64,000 nt of DNA from Melitaea cinxia (GCF_905220565.1 NC_059416.1:10912001-10976000); one strand, 5' to 3'. Positions 10,321 to 22,135 are shown, counted from the stretch's first letter. Notes: a model not told the origin generated them from the sequence alone. A program made the numbers and translations.

Positions 10321-12136
10321 ATGAGACAAGTTTATGCGATCAGCGCCATATGGTATGCGGCGCTGATGATACAAAGTTATCTTATCCGCTGGTATATTCG
10401 TGGAAAGTATCAAAATCTTTATTGACAAATGTGTTATATAAATAATTTAATTATATGTAATAATAACATTTATAATGTAAAAGGATTTATTGTCTCCCAA
10501 ATAAATAAATAAAATAGAACAGAACAAATTTTATTTTTAATTAGAACGAATATAGCACTAGTTATTCTTAGCGAGTTATACAGAGATATGGAATTTATTG
10601 AATAGTTCAAGTGCTTTTTGTTCTTCTCGGGCAAGTACCTAAACGCACCTAAACAGCTTTGCAAAACAAAGGCTTTGAGTTTTCGCGATTGACAATTGCC
10701 TTTCGTACTCCATTGCATGTATATTAAAGACTTAACATAGTCACTAAAAGAACATTTCTTCAAAATTATAGAATAGGTTGATAACTTACATAATAACTAC
10801 TTATTAATGCTTCCGATATATGTTTATGAGAAATAGGACGGTCAATGTATTTAACATCTCTTACTAAAGTTTGAATCTAGATTTCATAAATATATTTAAC
10901 TTTCTGCCATTAATTTTTCAATGTCAAAAGTTATCTTGACACTCAGAAAGTGTAAGAGGCTTAATGTACGTTATAATCTTTTCAAATGGTTATTCTTTAT
11001 TTCAGTAAAGAAAATTAATATTTTTTTAAGTGACTTAAAAGCTAAATTACACTGTATTTTTATATAATTTACCACATAACTTTTTATTAAATATATCGGT
11101 TTTATCGGTTCTCTTTTATCCGAGTCAGTGCTTGTTACTTTGTGTAATGCTAGCGAAATTTGACAAGCAGTTTGAGCTATTCCTATATATTTTGATGTAA
11201 ATTGGCATCGTTTTTTTTTTGTCGATATTTTTCTCAGTAAAATTTAAATTTGAAAAATATTTACTTTATTAGACAACACAAATAATCACAAGAAAAACAC
11301 AAACAAAGCATAAAGATAGTTATGAATAGTAAAGTAAAATGGGCGGACTTATGGCTAATTAGCCATGTCTTGCAGACAACCCAGACTTAAAAAGGAAATT
11401 GATTACCTAAATTGAGTAGATGGTGTAGATGTATAATAATACACTTAAAAATAAACTTACATACAAACGTCTACGTTCTAATACTTATAGAAAATACATA
11501 AATAAATAAAAAGAAGAAAATAATATAATATATATTCTATCATAAACTAATGAAGTATAAATTGAAGATAAAAATTAAGTGAATAAAAAACATACATATA
11601 TACATATAAACATAATAAAGTAATCCTTGACGTGTTTCTTAAAAGTCAACAGTGATTTAGACTCTTATGAGTGTAAGGGCAGACTATTCCATAATTTAAT
11701 AGCCTGAGCAGTAAAAGACTGACTAATGTACTTGGAATTATGTACGGTTAACTTCAGCATAAGTTTATATTCCTAACTTTTGATTTTGCACTATTTTTAA
11801 GTTACCTGTTTTGATTTTAGTTTTGGGTTTTTTTTTGTAATGTATGCTATGTCCACATGTCTGGCGGGAGCCTATATATATAATAATATAATAATGATAA
11901 TAATTTAATTCAGTCATATGTCCATATTTTTGTTAGTTACATTTTTTTCCTAAACTATGTTAGTTTTAACTATTGTGACATAACAAATTATACCAAATCA
12001 AAATCTAATCAAACAACACTGGAATCAAAATCAATATACTAAAATTCAATCAATATTACAATAATTAAAATTAAAAATTAAAATAAATACTAAAATTCAA
12101 AATTACAATAGTTAAAATTAAAAACAAAATCACCGC

Positions 12137-12585
12137 CTTAAAAAAAAGGAGGAGGTTACTCAATTCGACCGCATATATTTTTTTTATGTATGTTCGGGGA
12201 TAATTCAGTCGTTTATGACCGATTTTGATAATTTTTTTTTTTGTTGGAAAGGAGATACCGCTAGTTTAGTACCATGATAAGGAAATCAGAATCTGATCGT
12301 GGAATCCTAGAGAAATCGAGGGAAACTCTCGAAAATCTGCATAACTTTTTAATGGTTGTACCAATTTTGATGATTTTTAATTTAATCGAAAGCCGATCTT
12401 TATCATGTAAATTTCAATTTAATAAAGTAATTTTAAATTTCATCAAGATCTAATATCAAGTTTTGGAGTAATCTTTGATAATGCGTATTTACTTGACTAT
12501 TTTTTCGTCTACCTACGTTGTATTACTTACTTGTCTATATAATTAAAGTCGGTTTTTCTTCGTTTGCCTGCAAACACAATTATTT
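12137..12585 (+). repeat. Interspersed repeat family K, nearly full copy
   Basis: Begins AGGAGGAGGTTACTCAATTC, contains a degenerate duplicated block (CCGATTTTGATAATT, later CCAATTTTGATGATT), and ends AAAGTCGGTTTTTCTTCG with the terminal palindrome GTTTGCCTGCAAAC then ACAATTATT. The same end occurs at 21.9, 37.7, 41.2, 62.9, 63.8 and 63.9 kb. Non-coding. Confidence 0.7.
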
Positions 12586-13430
12586 AAAAGATCCGTTACT
12601 ATGTACAAAAAGTGAACACAAATGATTTGTTTTTCAGCAATTTTTTTTATTTATTTATAAATAATGCGATATTTAAAGGTTCGATTCAAAGACATAACTT
12701 TAAAAAAATCCAAAAGATTAACCCTTAAAGCATACATATGTATTAAAATAATCATACGGCCTAAGGGTGATCAGGTCAACAAGACATTCAAATCGCTTCC
12801 CATAAATTGAGCCATGCAAGTGTTTCAGCGCGCGTGAACAACGTAACTTTTGGTTTCAAACATTGGCAAATAGCTTTGAGCTACGCTCTGAGCACTTCCG
12901 TAATGTACCGTGTAACAGAGAAAATTGGATTCGCTTTATTGTTTTCTTTGCTTGAATAATTTCTAATATTTATTTTTAAGGTATTTTGTAGATTATAGTA
13001 TTTTAGCAATGAAGTGATTAAAACGTTATTAAATTTATTGTAATAATAAATTAGTAATAAATATTTTTCTTCGCTCGCAGTTTATATTCGTATTTTTACG
13101 TTTGGTTAAAATCAAAATCTTTAAAGTACTTTTGTATCATGATTTTTCTAAGTAATTAAAGTTATACGATATCTTTTAATAAATTAATAATTGTTAAAAG
13201 TGAATCTACCACCAATTTGGAATGCAGAGAAGAATCTGCAAGATTCTCCACATTTGCTCTTTAAAAAGAAAAAAGACTATCTATAAGCTTAATAGAAAAT
13301 TTTGTCCAAAAATAAAACTTATAAAAATTGAATATTTGATAACCATCAACCTTTACTTCATAACTTATCAGTGATTTTCTAAGCCGCTTATCGTGTAGAC
13401 ACACACGGTTCAGACATATTATTCGAATTA
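12586..13430. other. No recognised feature
   Basis: AT-rich sequence with a slightly more GC-balanced patch at 12770-12930. The short reverse ORF at 13261-13443 has no recognisable domain. I see no repeat here. Confidence 0.5.
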
Positions 13431-13604
13431 TCCCTACTAACATTATAAATGTGAATGTAAGTTTGTTTGTGACGCTTTCACGCGAAAACTACTTGACCGA
13501 TTATCATGAAACCTTGTACACATATTTTTAGAGGTATTATAAGTAAAATAGGATACTTTTTATTAAAAAAAAATCAATGCAAGCGAAGCCGTGTGTAAAG
13601 CTAG
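13431..13604 (+). mobile_element. Small non-autonomous Helitron, family J
   Basis: Starts TCCCTACTAACATTATAAAT after an A and ends GCGAAGCCGTGTGTAAAGCTAG before a T. Internal motif CTTGACCGATTATCATGAAA is shared with other Helitrons here. Non-coding. Confidence 0.75.
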
Positions 13605-13689
13605 TTTGTTATAAATAGTGTAAATAGTCTATTTCTACGAAAACCTAATAATGTAGACAGTTTTCATTCACAGCACAGTTTCAAATATT

Positions 13690-14007
13690 TCTAACCGACT
13701 TCAAAAAAAGAGATGCTTTCTCAATTCGACCGTATATATATTTATTATGTGTGTTCGCGGATAACTTTGTCGTTTATGATCCGAATTTGATGATTCTTTT
13801 TTTGTTGTAAAGGAGATATTCCAAGAGTGGTACCATGATAAGGGAACCAGCATCTGATGATGGTATCCCAGAGAAATCGAGGGTAACCTTAGAAAATCGT
13901 AGTGACGTCTTAGTGCGTTTGTTCATTTTTTTCGTCTACTTGCGTTGTATTACTTGTCGATGTAATTGAAGTCATTTTTTTTTCGTTTCGGTCACACAAT
14001 TATATAA
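13690..14007 (+). repeat. Interspersed repeat family K, internally shortened copy
   Basis: Starts AACCGACTTCAAAAAAAGAG with CAATTCGACCGTATA, ends GAAGTCATTTTTTTTTCG with a damaged terminal palindrome (GTTTCGGTCAC). The middle block present in longer copies is missing. Confidence 0.65.
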
Positions 14008-15904
14008 AATCTGTTAATTTTGAAATATACTTCATTATTTAATAGCATAGTATAGTTAAATTATTTGTTTGTTTGTTTAAAAGCACTAATATTAGATTTA
14101 ATAAAAAAAAATAAGTATTCGTCAATTCACCTCTTTGTTTCAATACATACTACTATAGCAATCAAAGAGTTTTATTGTAAATGTGAAAGACGAAAAAAAA
14201 AATGGTACGACCAGTTTAACCGTAAAATGAGCTTTTGATATAAAAATAAAGTTTAATATGAATATGCTGCTCACTACACTTTTTGACCAAAACGACTTGA
14301 ATTACTGCTTGTATATGTACAAGCTTAACCGAGCTTTTAAAATGATGACACACATAGAGCTTTCAGAGCGATGAAGTATTAAAAAAATTATATTGTATTT
14401 TATTAATAACAAATAATAAGGGTACAATTCACACTTTTACAATTAAGGTGATATAAAGAAAATACGACACCAACAATTTATAATAAGCTAATTCATAAAA
14501 GTGAACTTTACCATATAAGCTTATAAAAGGTAAAAACGTGATACCGTTTATATTAATTAAGAAACTTATTTGAAATTTTGTATCTTTAGTAGTTAATTTA
14601 TTCATTGCAATGTAACAATTTTCGAGTAGTTATAAAAACACATTTTTATCAAGTTCCCATTAAAGAAACCAACTTATCGAAAATTCGAGTTGGCGTAGTG
14701 TAAATTGTTGGTATCGAAATGTATTCACAATTAAAGTGCACCTTGTTATCTGAACTAGTAAGATAACTGTATCTCAGAATAATAGAGTTCTCCCCTCTAG
14801 GAATCTATATTTAATTACAAATTAGACGTTAAGCGTAATACAGAGCAAACAATAGTTACAGTTTACAAAATTTGTAAGCGCCTTTTAAAGTCTTACTATT
14901 TGAAAAAGGCCTTGTATGAAGCAAATAGCTACAACTAGTAAGTACTCTGTCTCAAAACACGAAATAAATTTTAGAGACAAATTAAGCGTTACAAAGCTTA
15001 GCTGTGTCAAACCGGTTTGATAGCATAAATTCATTTATTTAATGTGGAAGTGTTTTTTTTTATTTAACCAGTGTGGCAGCAAACAAGTGTACGATCTACC
15101 GAATGGGAAGGAGATACACAAGCCATTGATGAACCTAACCCTGAATCTTCCCAGAAGTTATGTCCACCCTACGCTCCACAAGAACACAACTTTAGGGCAG
15201 TGTTGTCCCCAGACAGGTTACTTCAGATTTTGAGCATTATATTTCCTGTTTGAATTATCTCAATGGTGGTAGTATTGATTGAATTGAATTAGAATCAAAA
15301 TAACATAAAATTATAGTTATAAACATTGTTTTCAACATTAAAAAAATTCCATATCATTTCAAAGGTACGATGCCACTGGCCAACAGACAAACGCCAAAAT
15401 TTAATTTGTTATTTCTCGTTGTATCACTAACTTTACACTTGCATAAGCTTTGCTAGTCGTGAACTGAGCAATGGCAATGTGTTACGGGTTTTTGCGGTTG
15501 CTTAAATTCACAGAAAATTTAACTTTCAGTGTTTTTCCAAGAAAGTATTTGCTTTGTGTTTTATGTTTTAAAAAAGTAGGTTTTTGTTTTCGACTACTGT
15601 TTAGTGGTGATAAATAGTTCATGTTTTAGCGTTATTGCTATTGACAATAACCCTAAGTTTCGTAGATATTGTATGGTCAACTTGTATAAGGTCACTTAAT
15701 AAATTATTTTTATACATACGTTTTAATATCCTTAATTGCACACCATTAAAAGTAGTGCAATTAAAGGAAGATGCATAAGGTCTTATCACTAAAAGAGCGA
15801 TTTCTTCCAGACAACTTTTGGACAGGGCATAGAAAAGCGGTTAGGAAGTGTACAAATAATATTACACTTATTATAATATTTCACACCACACCACACCTAG
15901 TAAA
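14008..15904. other. Largely unrecognised DNA with one repeat relic
   Basis: AT-rich sequence without genes. Bases 15060-15250 (GGCAGCAAACAAGTGTACG through GACAGGTTACTTCAGATTTT) resemble the reverse of repeat P seen at 25355-25555 and 57247-57445. The overlapping ORFs at 15042-15253 fall in this relic. Confidence 0.45.
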
Positions 15905-16170
15905 AAGTTATGCGGTAATACAACGTAGGTCGACGAAAAAATAGTCAAGTAAAAACGTATTATTAGATATTAGAGATATAACTCGAAAAGTTGTTGTTAG
16001 ACCTCAAATAGCTTTAAGTAGTGATTATTTGGTGCAAGTGTCACATACAACCTTTCTATTAAAATTTTTTTTTGTCGAAATCGGTCCACCCAGGCAAAAG
16101 TTCTGAAGTAACATACATGAAAAAATACACTCAAATTAAGAACCTCCTCCTTTTTTGGAAGTCGGTTAAA
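15905..16170 (-). repeat. Interspersed repeat family K, reverse fragment
   Basis: Reads on the reverse strand from AACCGACTTCCAAAAAAGGA through the CCGATTTCGACAAAA block to ACCTACGTTGTATTACCG. The reverse ORF at 15997-16260 is a translation of this repeat, not a gene. The hairpin terminus is missing. Confidence 0.65.
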
Positions 16171-16744
16171 AAGCGAAAATAACTTAACTCCTGATATTTT
16201 TAACCAAGTAATTTTTTCAAACTTTAACTGGATTATAACGCCTACCATCGAAGAGTTCATTATTTTTTATATAAAAAATTTATAATAATGTATATTATTG
16301 TGCTACACTTGTCCACGTAATTCAGTCGGTTTTTTTCTTCAGAATAAAGACAATTATAAACATTATGAGGTGAACGCGCGTGTTTGCACGTTTTATACTT
16401 AACAACTCCAAGACATACCTACGGCTACCATACGGGCTTTTCGCGGCAAATTATATCGCGTGAAATATTTGACGTGTTATGAGATTCGCGTCGCGTTTCT
16501 CCTCTTTCAACTCACACCATTCTAATGTACACTCGTCGACTACAAAACATTGTTTACATGTTATTCACAAGAGCGTTAATTCTTATGCTAGATTTTCTTC
16601 TGTTTTATATAATTCACTTTTATCATTTCAAGAATAGAGCAACTAATAAAGGCAACCAACAATAATATTCAACATTTTATTATAATAAAATGACGTCATA
16701 TTATTATTTTAAATTATACGATAAGGCTATAAACAATCATTCAG
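16171..16744. other. No recognised feature
   Basis: Includes a more GC-rich patch near 16420-16520 (CTACCATACGGGCTTTTCGC and nearby CG-containing words) in otherwise AT-rich DNA. No ORF or repeat is assignable. Confidence 0.4.
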
Positions 16745-16965
16745 TTCGCCTAATTATAAGTGGGTCTTGCAGTCTATGATCTTTTGCAACACCAGGAGCA
16801 TTGCAAGCGCGTTGCTAATTTACTTGTCCTAGAAACACAACAGTATTTCAGGGCAGTATACTTCGCTTTGACTTTCTTTAAAACAGAGGTATCCTCCCAA
16901 TTGGACTGCTGAAAATTTTGAGCAATATATTTTACGTTATAACCTACATCAATGTTATGAAGTTT
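16745..16965 (-). repeat. Repeat family P, degenerate copy
   Basis: Reverse-strand similarity to P: TGCAAGCGCGTTGC, AACACAACAGTATTTC and the CTCCCAATTGGACTGCTG end parallel the copies at 22.6-23.2 and 57.2 kb. Strongly mutated. Confidence 0.45.
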
Positions 16966-17132
16966 AACTACGGAGTTTCTTGCCGATTCTTTTTCGCAGA
17001 ATCTACATTCCTAATCGGTGGTTGCCACACTTTTAAAAATAATAATCACTTTATAATTTTAATTTGTAAAATGACGATTGGAAAGTGATTTTGAAGCCTA
17101 TTGGAATCAATTTATTTTTGATTTTGATTTTC
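16966..17132 (+). repeat. LINE-like 3' tail, family W
   Basis: ACGGAGTTTCTTGCCGATTC, then AATCTACATTCC, AAAATGACGATTGG, and a terminal TTTTTGATTTTGATTTT tract. It recurs shorter at 2818-2882, 22400-22505 and 48950-48985, always adjoining a TTTGAT-rich tail, consistent with the 3' end of a LINE. Confidence 0.5.
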
Positions 17133-17737
17133 CGGAATGCTCGTCGACGCCTAAAAGACCAGAAAAATATATTGCTATCTTATATAAATATAAATATCTA
17201 TTCCATTATTAAGTCCAAAAATAACTGTTCCAAAAATTATCGAAGAATTTTCTTAATGATGTCTGATAACAAGTCTTCAGAGACAATATTAAGAGTCAGA
17301 TCACGTACATACCGCAGTCTAGAGTAACGAGGCTAACCGTGACCTTCCTTCTAAGAATACTTCGAGAGTTCTACCTATCCTACTTTAACTTAGTACGTTA
17401 GAGAGAGATGGACGTTAATTTTACAGATTTCGTAGTTAGAGGGCAATTTGTTTTCGAAAAGTTCGTATAAATCACTTGTTATTTGGGTTCTAATCAAAGT
17501 CGAAAGTTTTAATTAATGTAATCGCATTATCAATATTATAAATTTGTTTTTAAAGTAAGCTTTTATCATTTATATATATTTTTCTATGAAGAGAATGACT
17601 TTAAAAAAATAATATTTCAATAATTTTGTCTATAAGGTGCTTAAGTGAAAAATTCTTTTGATCAGATTTTAATTTGGAAGTTCTTTTTTACGTAATTTTA
17701 TTCATGATTTCTAATTACCTTCCAATGTGAACCGAGA
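17133..17737. other. No recognised feature
   Basis: AT-rich DNA; the ORF at 17085-17327 starts within the LINE-like tail and shows no domain. Confidence 0.5.
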
Positions 17738-17891
17738 CCCAGTCAATCGAACTATTTTCTTAAACACAATACAATTTTAGATTTTTTCTCATACCTACCC
17801 GATATGAGCACAAAATTTCATAAAAATCGGTCCAGCCGTTTCCGAAGAGTATTGTAACTGAAATCGTGACACGATAATTTTATCTATAAGA
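17738..17891 (-). mobile_element. Helitron family B copy 3, 3'-truncated
   Basis: On the reverse strand it starts TCTTATAGATAAAATTATCG directly after the CTAG of the large Helitron copy 2, then continues GAAACGGCTGGACCGATTTT and the GGGTAGGTATGAGA block as in copies at 1094 and 8524. The GGGTCAGCTAG end is absent. The same head-to-tail join is seen at 8523/8524. Confidence 0.7.
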
Positions 17892-18517
17892 CTAGCTGTG
17901 CCCGCGGCTTCGCCCGCGTTGAAATTAGTGTCACAAAAAAGATTTCCCGGCAAAATTATAGTTAAACTCTCATCAAAATCGGCTTAGCGGTTCCGTAAAC
18001 CTTCCTATTAGCCCTCTCTCCAATGGTGAAACAGCATAAAAATCCGTTCAGTAGATTTTGAGCAAATCGGTCACATACACTTTTGGGGACTTTGTTTTAT
18101 AATACACTAACTGTTGCCCGCGATTACGTCCGCGTGGTTATGAATATATGCATTACCATTAAGTTGTTTAACGCAAATTATTTTTTTATTTCAGTCACTT
18201 GAAATGCTTATCAAACTGAGTAACTTTTTAAAAGGCACAATTTAGTATAATTTAATAGTTATTTTTATAAAACCTCTGTATATACCACATTTTTAGTTTT
18301 ATTTTCAGGCTGTATATGTTTCATACAAACTAACAACCCCATTAAACCCCCTTAGCGGTGGAATATCGTAAAATCCGTTCTTAGCGGAGGTCTGCTAACT
18401 ATAATCTACCTCCGTGCCAAATTTTATCTTTGTCCAACCTGGATGGATAGACCATCCAGCGGTTTTTGAGTTCTCGTGATGAGTGAGTTAGTGACCTTTC
18501 TCTTTTATATTTATAGA

Positions 18518-20130
18518 TTACGATGCATTATTTGGACACCTCCTCACCATCTATAGAGCATATATTTTAAATTTCAAGTCTCTTACTTCAAAAACATAAG
18601 ACTTTCATACAAACTTCCGACCCCCGTTTTATCCCTTTAGATTAACGGATGTCTACGCCCTATAAGGAACGTACCTGCTAAATTTCAAGTTTATAGCTGT
18701 TATAGTTTTGGAGGTTTCGTGATAAGTGAGTCAACCTACCATCTCCCGTTTTAACTCAAAAAGAGAGTTGATTTCTAAGATACATTATTTGGACACCTTC
18801 TCATAATCTATAAGGTATACATTTTAAATCTCAAGTCTCTTACTTCAAAAACATGGGACTTTCACACAAACTTCCAACCCCCGTTTTACCCCCTTAAGGG
18901 TCGAATTTCATAAAATCCGGATGTTTACGTCCTATAAAGAGCCTACTTGTCAAATTTCAAGTTTATAGGTGGTATAGTTTCGGAGATTTCGTGATAAGTG
19001 ATATTTCGCTTTTATATATATTATAGATTAAAATTCATTATTTGGACACCTCCTCACCATCTACAGAGCACACATTTTAAATTTCAAGTCTCTTACTTTA
19101 AAAACATAGGTCTTTCACACAAACTTCCAACCCCCGTTTATACCCCCCCCCCCCCCCCCCCCGCCCCCCTTAGGGGTCAAGTTCCTTAAAAGTCCGTTCT
19201 TAGTGGATGCCTACGCCTTATAAGAAACCTACCTGACAAATTTTAAGTTTATAACTGTTATAGTTTCAGAGATTTCGTGATGAGTGAGTCAACCTACCAA
19301 CCCCCGTTTTAACCCCAAAAAGGAGTTGATTTCTAAAGATACATTATTTGGATACTTTTTTTACTATCTATACATACATTTTAAATTTCAAATCTCTTAC
19401 TTCAAAAACATAGGACTTTCATACAAAGTTCCAACCCCCGTTTTACCCCTTTAAGGGTCGAGTTACGTTAAATCAGTTCTTAACATATGACTACGCTTTA
19501 TATGGAACCTACCTGCCAAATGTCAAATTTGTAGCTGTTATAGTTTCGGAGATTTCGTGATGAGTGGGTCAACGTAACATCCCCCGTTTTAACCCCAAAA
19601 GGGAGTTGATTTCTAAGAAACATTATTTGGGCACCTTGTTACCATCTATAGAGCATACATTTTAAATTTCAAGTCTCTTACTTCAAAAACATGGGACTTT
19701 CGTACAAACTTCCAACCCCCGTTTTACCCCCTTAGGGGTCGAGTTTCGTCAAATCCATTCTTAGCAATAGATTACGCCCTATAAGGAGCCTACCTGCTAA
19801 ATTTCAAGTTTTTAAGCATTATAGTTTCGGAGATTTCGTGATTAGTGAGTCAACGTAACATCCCCCGTTTTAACCCCAAAAGGAAGTTGATTTCTAAAGA
19901 TACATTATTTGAACACCTTGTTACCATATATAGAGCATACATTTTAAATTTCAAGTCTCTTACGTCAAAAACATGGGACTCTCATACAAACTTCCAACCC
20001 CCATTTTACCCCCTTAGGGGTTGAGTTTCGTAAAATCCGTTCTTAGCGGATGTCTACTTCCTATAAGGAGCCTACCTGCCAAATTTCAAGTTTGTAGGTG
20101 TAATAGTTTCGGAGGTTTCGTGATGAATGA
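18518..20130 (-). repeat. Tandem array of about six ~282-bp units
   Basis: The motif TTTCGTGAT (complement of ATCACGAAA) occurs at 18715, 18987, 19273, 19553, 19834 and 20116, giving steps of 272, 286, 280, 281 and 282 bp. Units are homologous to the array at 4565-7890 but inverted and less homogeneous. Confidence 0.85.
19143..19169 (+). repeat. Poly-C expansion inside a satellite unit
   Basis: Twenty C, one G, six C where sister units have only about five C. Likely slippage (or assembly uncertainty). Confidence 0.9.
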
Positions 20131-20165
20131 CCTTTCGCGTTTATATATATTATAGATATATGGAC

Positions 20166-20502
20166 GTGCTGTGTGGCTACGGCACTAAAGAATTTAGCCA
20201 CCCCCTCTCTTCCCGTGGGTGTCGTAACAGGCGACTAAGGGATAACAAGGTTCCACAACCACCTTGGAACTTAAGAAGCTGACCGATGGCGGGATAACCA
20301 TCCAACTGCTGGCTTTGAAATACACAGGCCAAAGACGGGCAGCAGCGTCTTCGGTGCGACAAAGCCAGTACTGCGGTCACCAACCCGCCTGCCAGCGTGG
20401 TGACTACGGGCAAAACACATGAGGTCACGTTATTTTTGGCGTAAACTTGTGGAGGCCTATGTCCAGCAGTGGACTGTATAGGCTGTAATGATGAATAATG
20501 AT
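20166..20502 (+). mobile_element. Complete retroposon, family L copy 2
   Basis: Matches L copy 1 from GTGCTGTGTGGCTAC to TATAGGCTGTAATGATGAAT. Flanked by 11-bp duplications GATATATGGAC at 20155-20165 and 20503-20513, so it landed exactly at the 5' terminus of the large Helitron copy 2. The reverse ORF at 20177-20611 is a translation of this repeat. Confidence 0.85.
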
Positions 20503-20513
20503 GATATATGGAC

Positions 20514-20868
20514 AGGATATGTATAGGAAACGAAGGGACACTATAGTCTTTCCCAATATTACTACGAAATTTCCCTTTAAAGACACAACTTTTTTCTAAG
20601 GATCTCTGCAAACCAAAATCATTTATTTACTTGTTTTATGCGTATAATTATCCTTTTTTTCCTTACAAACGGTTTCCGTCCGGTCGTTAAATGGCTCATT
20701 TAGACGTAAAATGACATTTTATTTTCTGTCCCCTATGTTAATTTTATTACTTAGAACCCAGTAAATGATTCACAGCTTAGGTACTCATTCACAGTTTTAT
20801 AAAGCTGAACCTTTTTATTCATTTTGAAAATGGAGGAGATTATCAATTCAACTGTATTCTATTTTTAT
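20514..20868. other. No recognised feature
   Basis: AT-rich sequence between retroposon L copy 2 and Helitron A copy 3. Confidence 0.5.
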
Positions 20869-21552
20869 CTAGCTGTGTTCGCGACTTCGTCCGCGTGGAA
20901 TTTAACAAAAAAGTTACTGCCCAGTTCGCAGAGTTACAAAATAAACAAATTTCTAAAATATAAGTAGCCTTAGTTACTCCTTATTACATCAGCTATCTGA
21001 CAGTGAAAATCCCTTCAAAATCTATCCAGCCGTTTCAGAGATTAGCCGGAACAAACAGACAGACAGACAGCCAGACAGACAAAAATTGTAAAAAATCTTA
21101 TTTTAATATATGTACCGTGTATACATCCACGCTGCGCTGGCGCAACGGTCTCAGCCATGGATTGTACCTGTTGCGCTGGCGGTTGCGGGTTCGATCCCCG
21201 CACGTGACAAACATTTGTATTGGCCATACAGGTGCTTGCCGTGGTCTGGGTGTTTATACAGTCCTTGTGGGTCTCCCCACCGTACCTCGGAGAGCACGTT
21301 AAGCCGTCGGTCCCGGTTGTTATCATGTACACCTGATAGCGATCGTTACTCATAGTAAGGACTATATATCCGCCAACCCGCATTGGAGCATCGTGGGGGA
21401 TTAAGCTCTGATCCTTCTCCTACATGGGAAAAGAGGCCTATGCCCAGTAGTGGGATATTACAGGCTGAAGCATATACATCCATATGCATGTAGTAAAAGG
21501 CGGTTATTTTAATATTACATACAGACACTCGAATTTTATTTATTTGTGTAGA
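20869..21552 (-). mobile_element. Helitron family A copy 3, split by a SINE
   Basis: Reverse-strand element with 5' TCTACACAAATAAATAAAAT and 3' CGCGAACACAGCTAG. Removing the SINE and one duplication (21130-21482) restores the structure of copies 1 and 2. The 3' flank is not the usual T on the element strand. Confidence 0.8.
21130..21472 (+). mobile_element. Complete tRNA-derived SINE, family M
   Basis: The head has a Pol III A-box-like TGGCGCAACGG (21138-21148) and B-box-like GGTTCGATCC (21188-21197). The body includes TTTGTATTGGCCATACAGG and GTCGGTCCCGGTTGTTATCA, and the 3' end is GGCCTATGCCCAGTAGTGGG then ATATTACAGGCTGAAG. Flanked by 10-bp duplications TATACATCCA at 21120-21129 and 21473-21482. 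The opposing and overlapping ORFs here are shadows of the SINE. Confidence 0.9.
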
Positions 21553-21932
21553 TGTCTGTCACCTCATAACTTACTACTGGGTGGACCGATTTCGATGATT
21601 CTTTTTTAATTGAAAGGTAGTGCTTGTCATGTTGTTCCAATTTGATTGAGATCTGACTAGAGTTTTTCGAGTTACATTAATGTGACTTTTCGTCGACCTA
21701 CGTTGTATTATACTTTTCACTGGGTATATCGATTTTTATGATTCTTGTTTTAATCGAAAACTGATACTATTCTTGTAGTCCACTTAAATTGTTTGAAATC
21801 TGATGAGTACTTTTTGGATATTATTTGATATCGTGTGTTTACTTGACTATTTTTTGCCTATTTACGTTGCATTACTTGTCGATCTAATTGAAGTCGTTTT
21901 TTTTTTCGTTTGCGGGCAAACACAATCATTAA
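21553..21932 (+). repeat. Interspersed repeat family K copy
   Basis: TACTGGGTGGACCGATTTCG, two homologous internal blocks, then GAAGTCGTTTTTTTTTTCG and the terminal palindrome GTTTGCGGGCAAAC. Abuts the 5' terminus of Helitron A copy 3. Confidence 0.7.
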
Positions 21933-22009
21933 CATATAAAAACAGATATAAAATATTTTATACCCACGAAACAGACAGGTAAATATCGTCTCTAATTCCG
22001 ATTAAGGCC

Positions 22010-22135
22010 ATACGATTCAGCCTGTAATATTCCACAGCTAAGCATTGGCCTCTTTCTCCATTTAAGAGAAGGGTCTGTAGGTCTAGGAATCTACCACGCC
22101 GCTCCATTATTGGAGATAGACCATCCGAGATTACT
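22010..22135 (-). mobile_element. SINE family M, 3' fragment
   Basis: Reverse-strand AATATTCCACAGCTAAGCAT and CTCTTTCTCCATTTAAGAG correspond to the 3' half of SINE M, degenerate. Confidence 0.6.

Larger units (their letters stand above)
9063..12136. other. Long stretch with no recognised gene
   Basis: Unrecognised AT-rich DNA. Two simple repeats stand out: an interrupted (TG)n tract at about 9775-9863 and a minisatellite of four 12-bp units (ATAAATCACANA) at 10273-10320. Around 11620-11760 the sequence weakly resembles a dispersed repeat. The open reading frames at 9232-9453 and 10470-10763 (reverse) have no recognisable domain and compositions typical of AT-rich noncoding DNA. Confidence 0.5.
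17892..20156 (-). mobile_element. Large satellite-bearing non-autonomous Helitron, copy 2 (inverted)
   Basis: Reverse-strand relative of 4529-8523 with the same order: 5' TCTATAATATATATAAACGC, 282-bp units, an inner 5' end (18517), an inner hairpin end ACAGTTAG near 18110, and an outer end CGCGGGCACAGCTAG at 17892. A third 5'-end-like sequence (TCTATAATATATATAAAAGC) sits at 19027. Only about six units are present and they are more diverged than in copy 1. Flanks are A and T on the element strand. No coding capacity. Confidence 0.75.

Noticed and set aside
20177..20611. 144-codon reverse ORF, the longest outside LINE sequence together with similar ORFs at 3996, 32212, 36076, 40849
   Set aside because: All are translations of retroposon L in various frames; the sequence is a dispersed repeat with duplications and no domain.
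21003..21383. Overlapping ORFs on both strands (and at 52253-52644)
   Set aside because: They lie in SINE M and its host Helitron; the apparent peptide conservation is just repeat identity.
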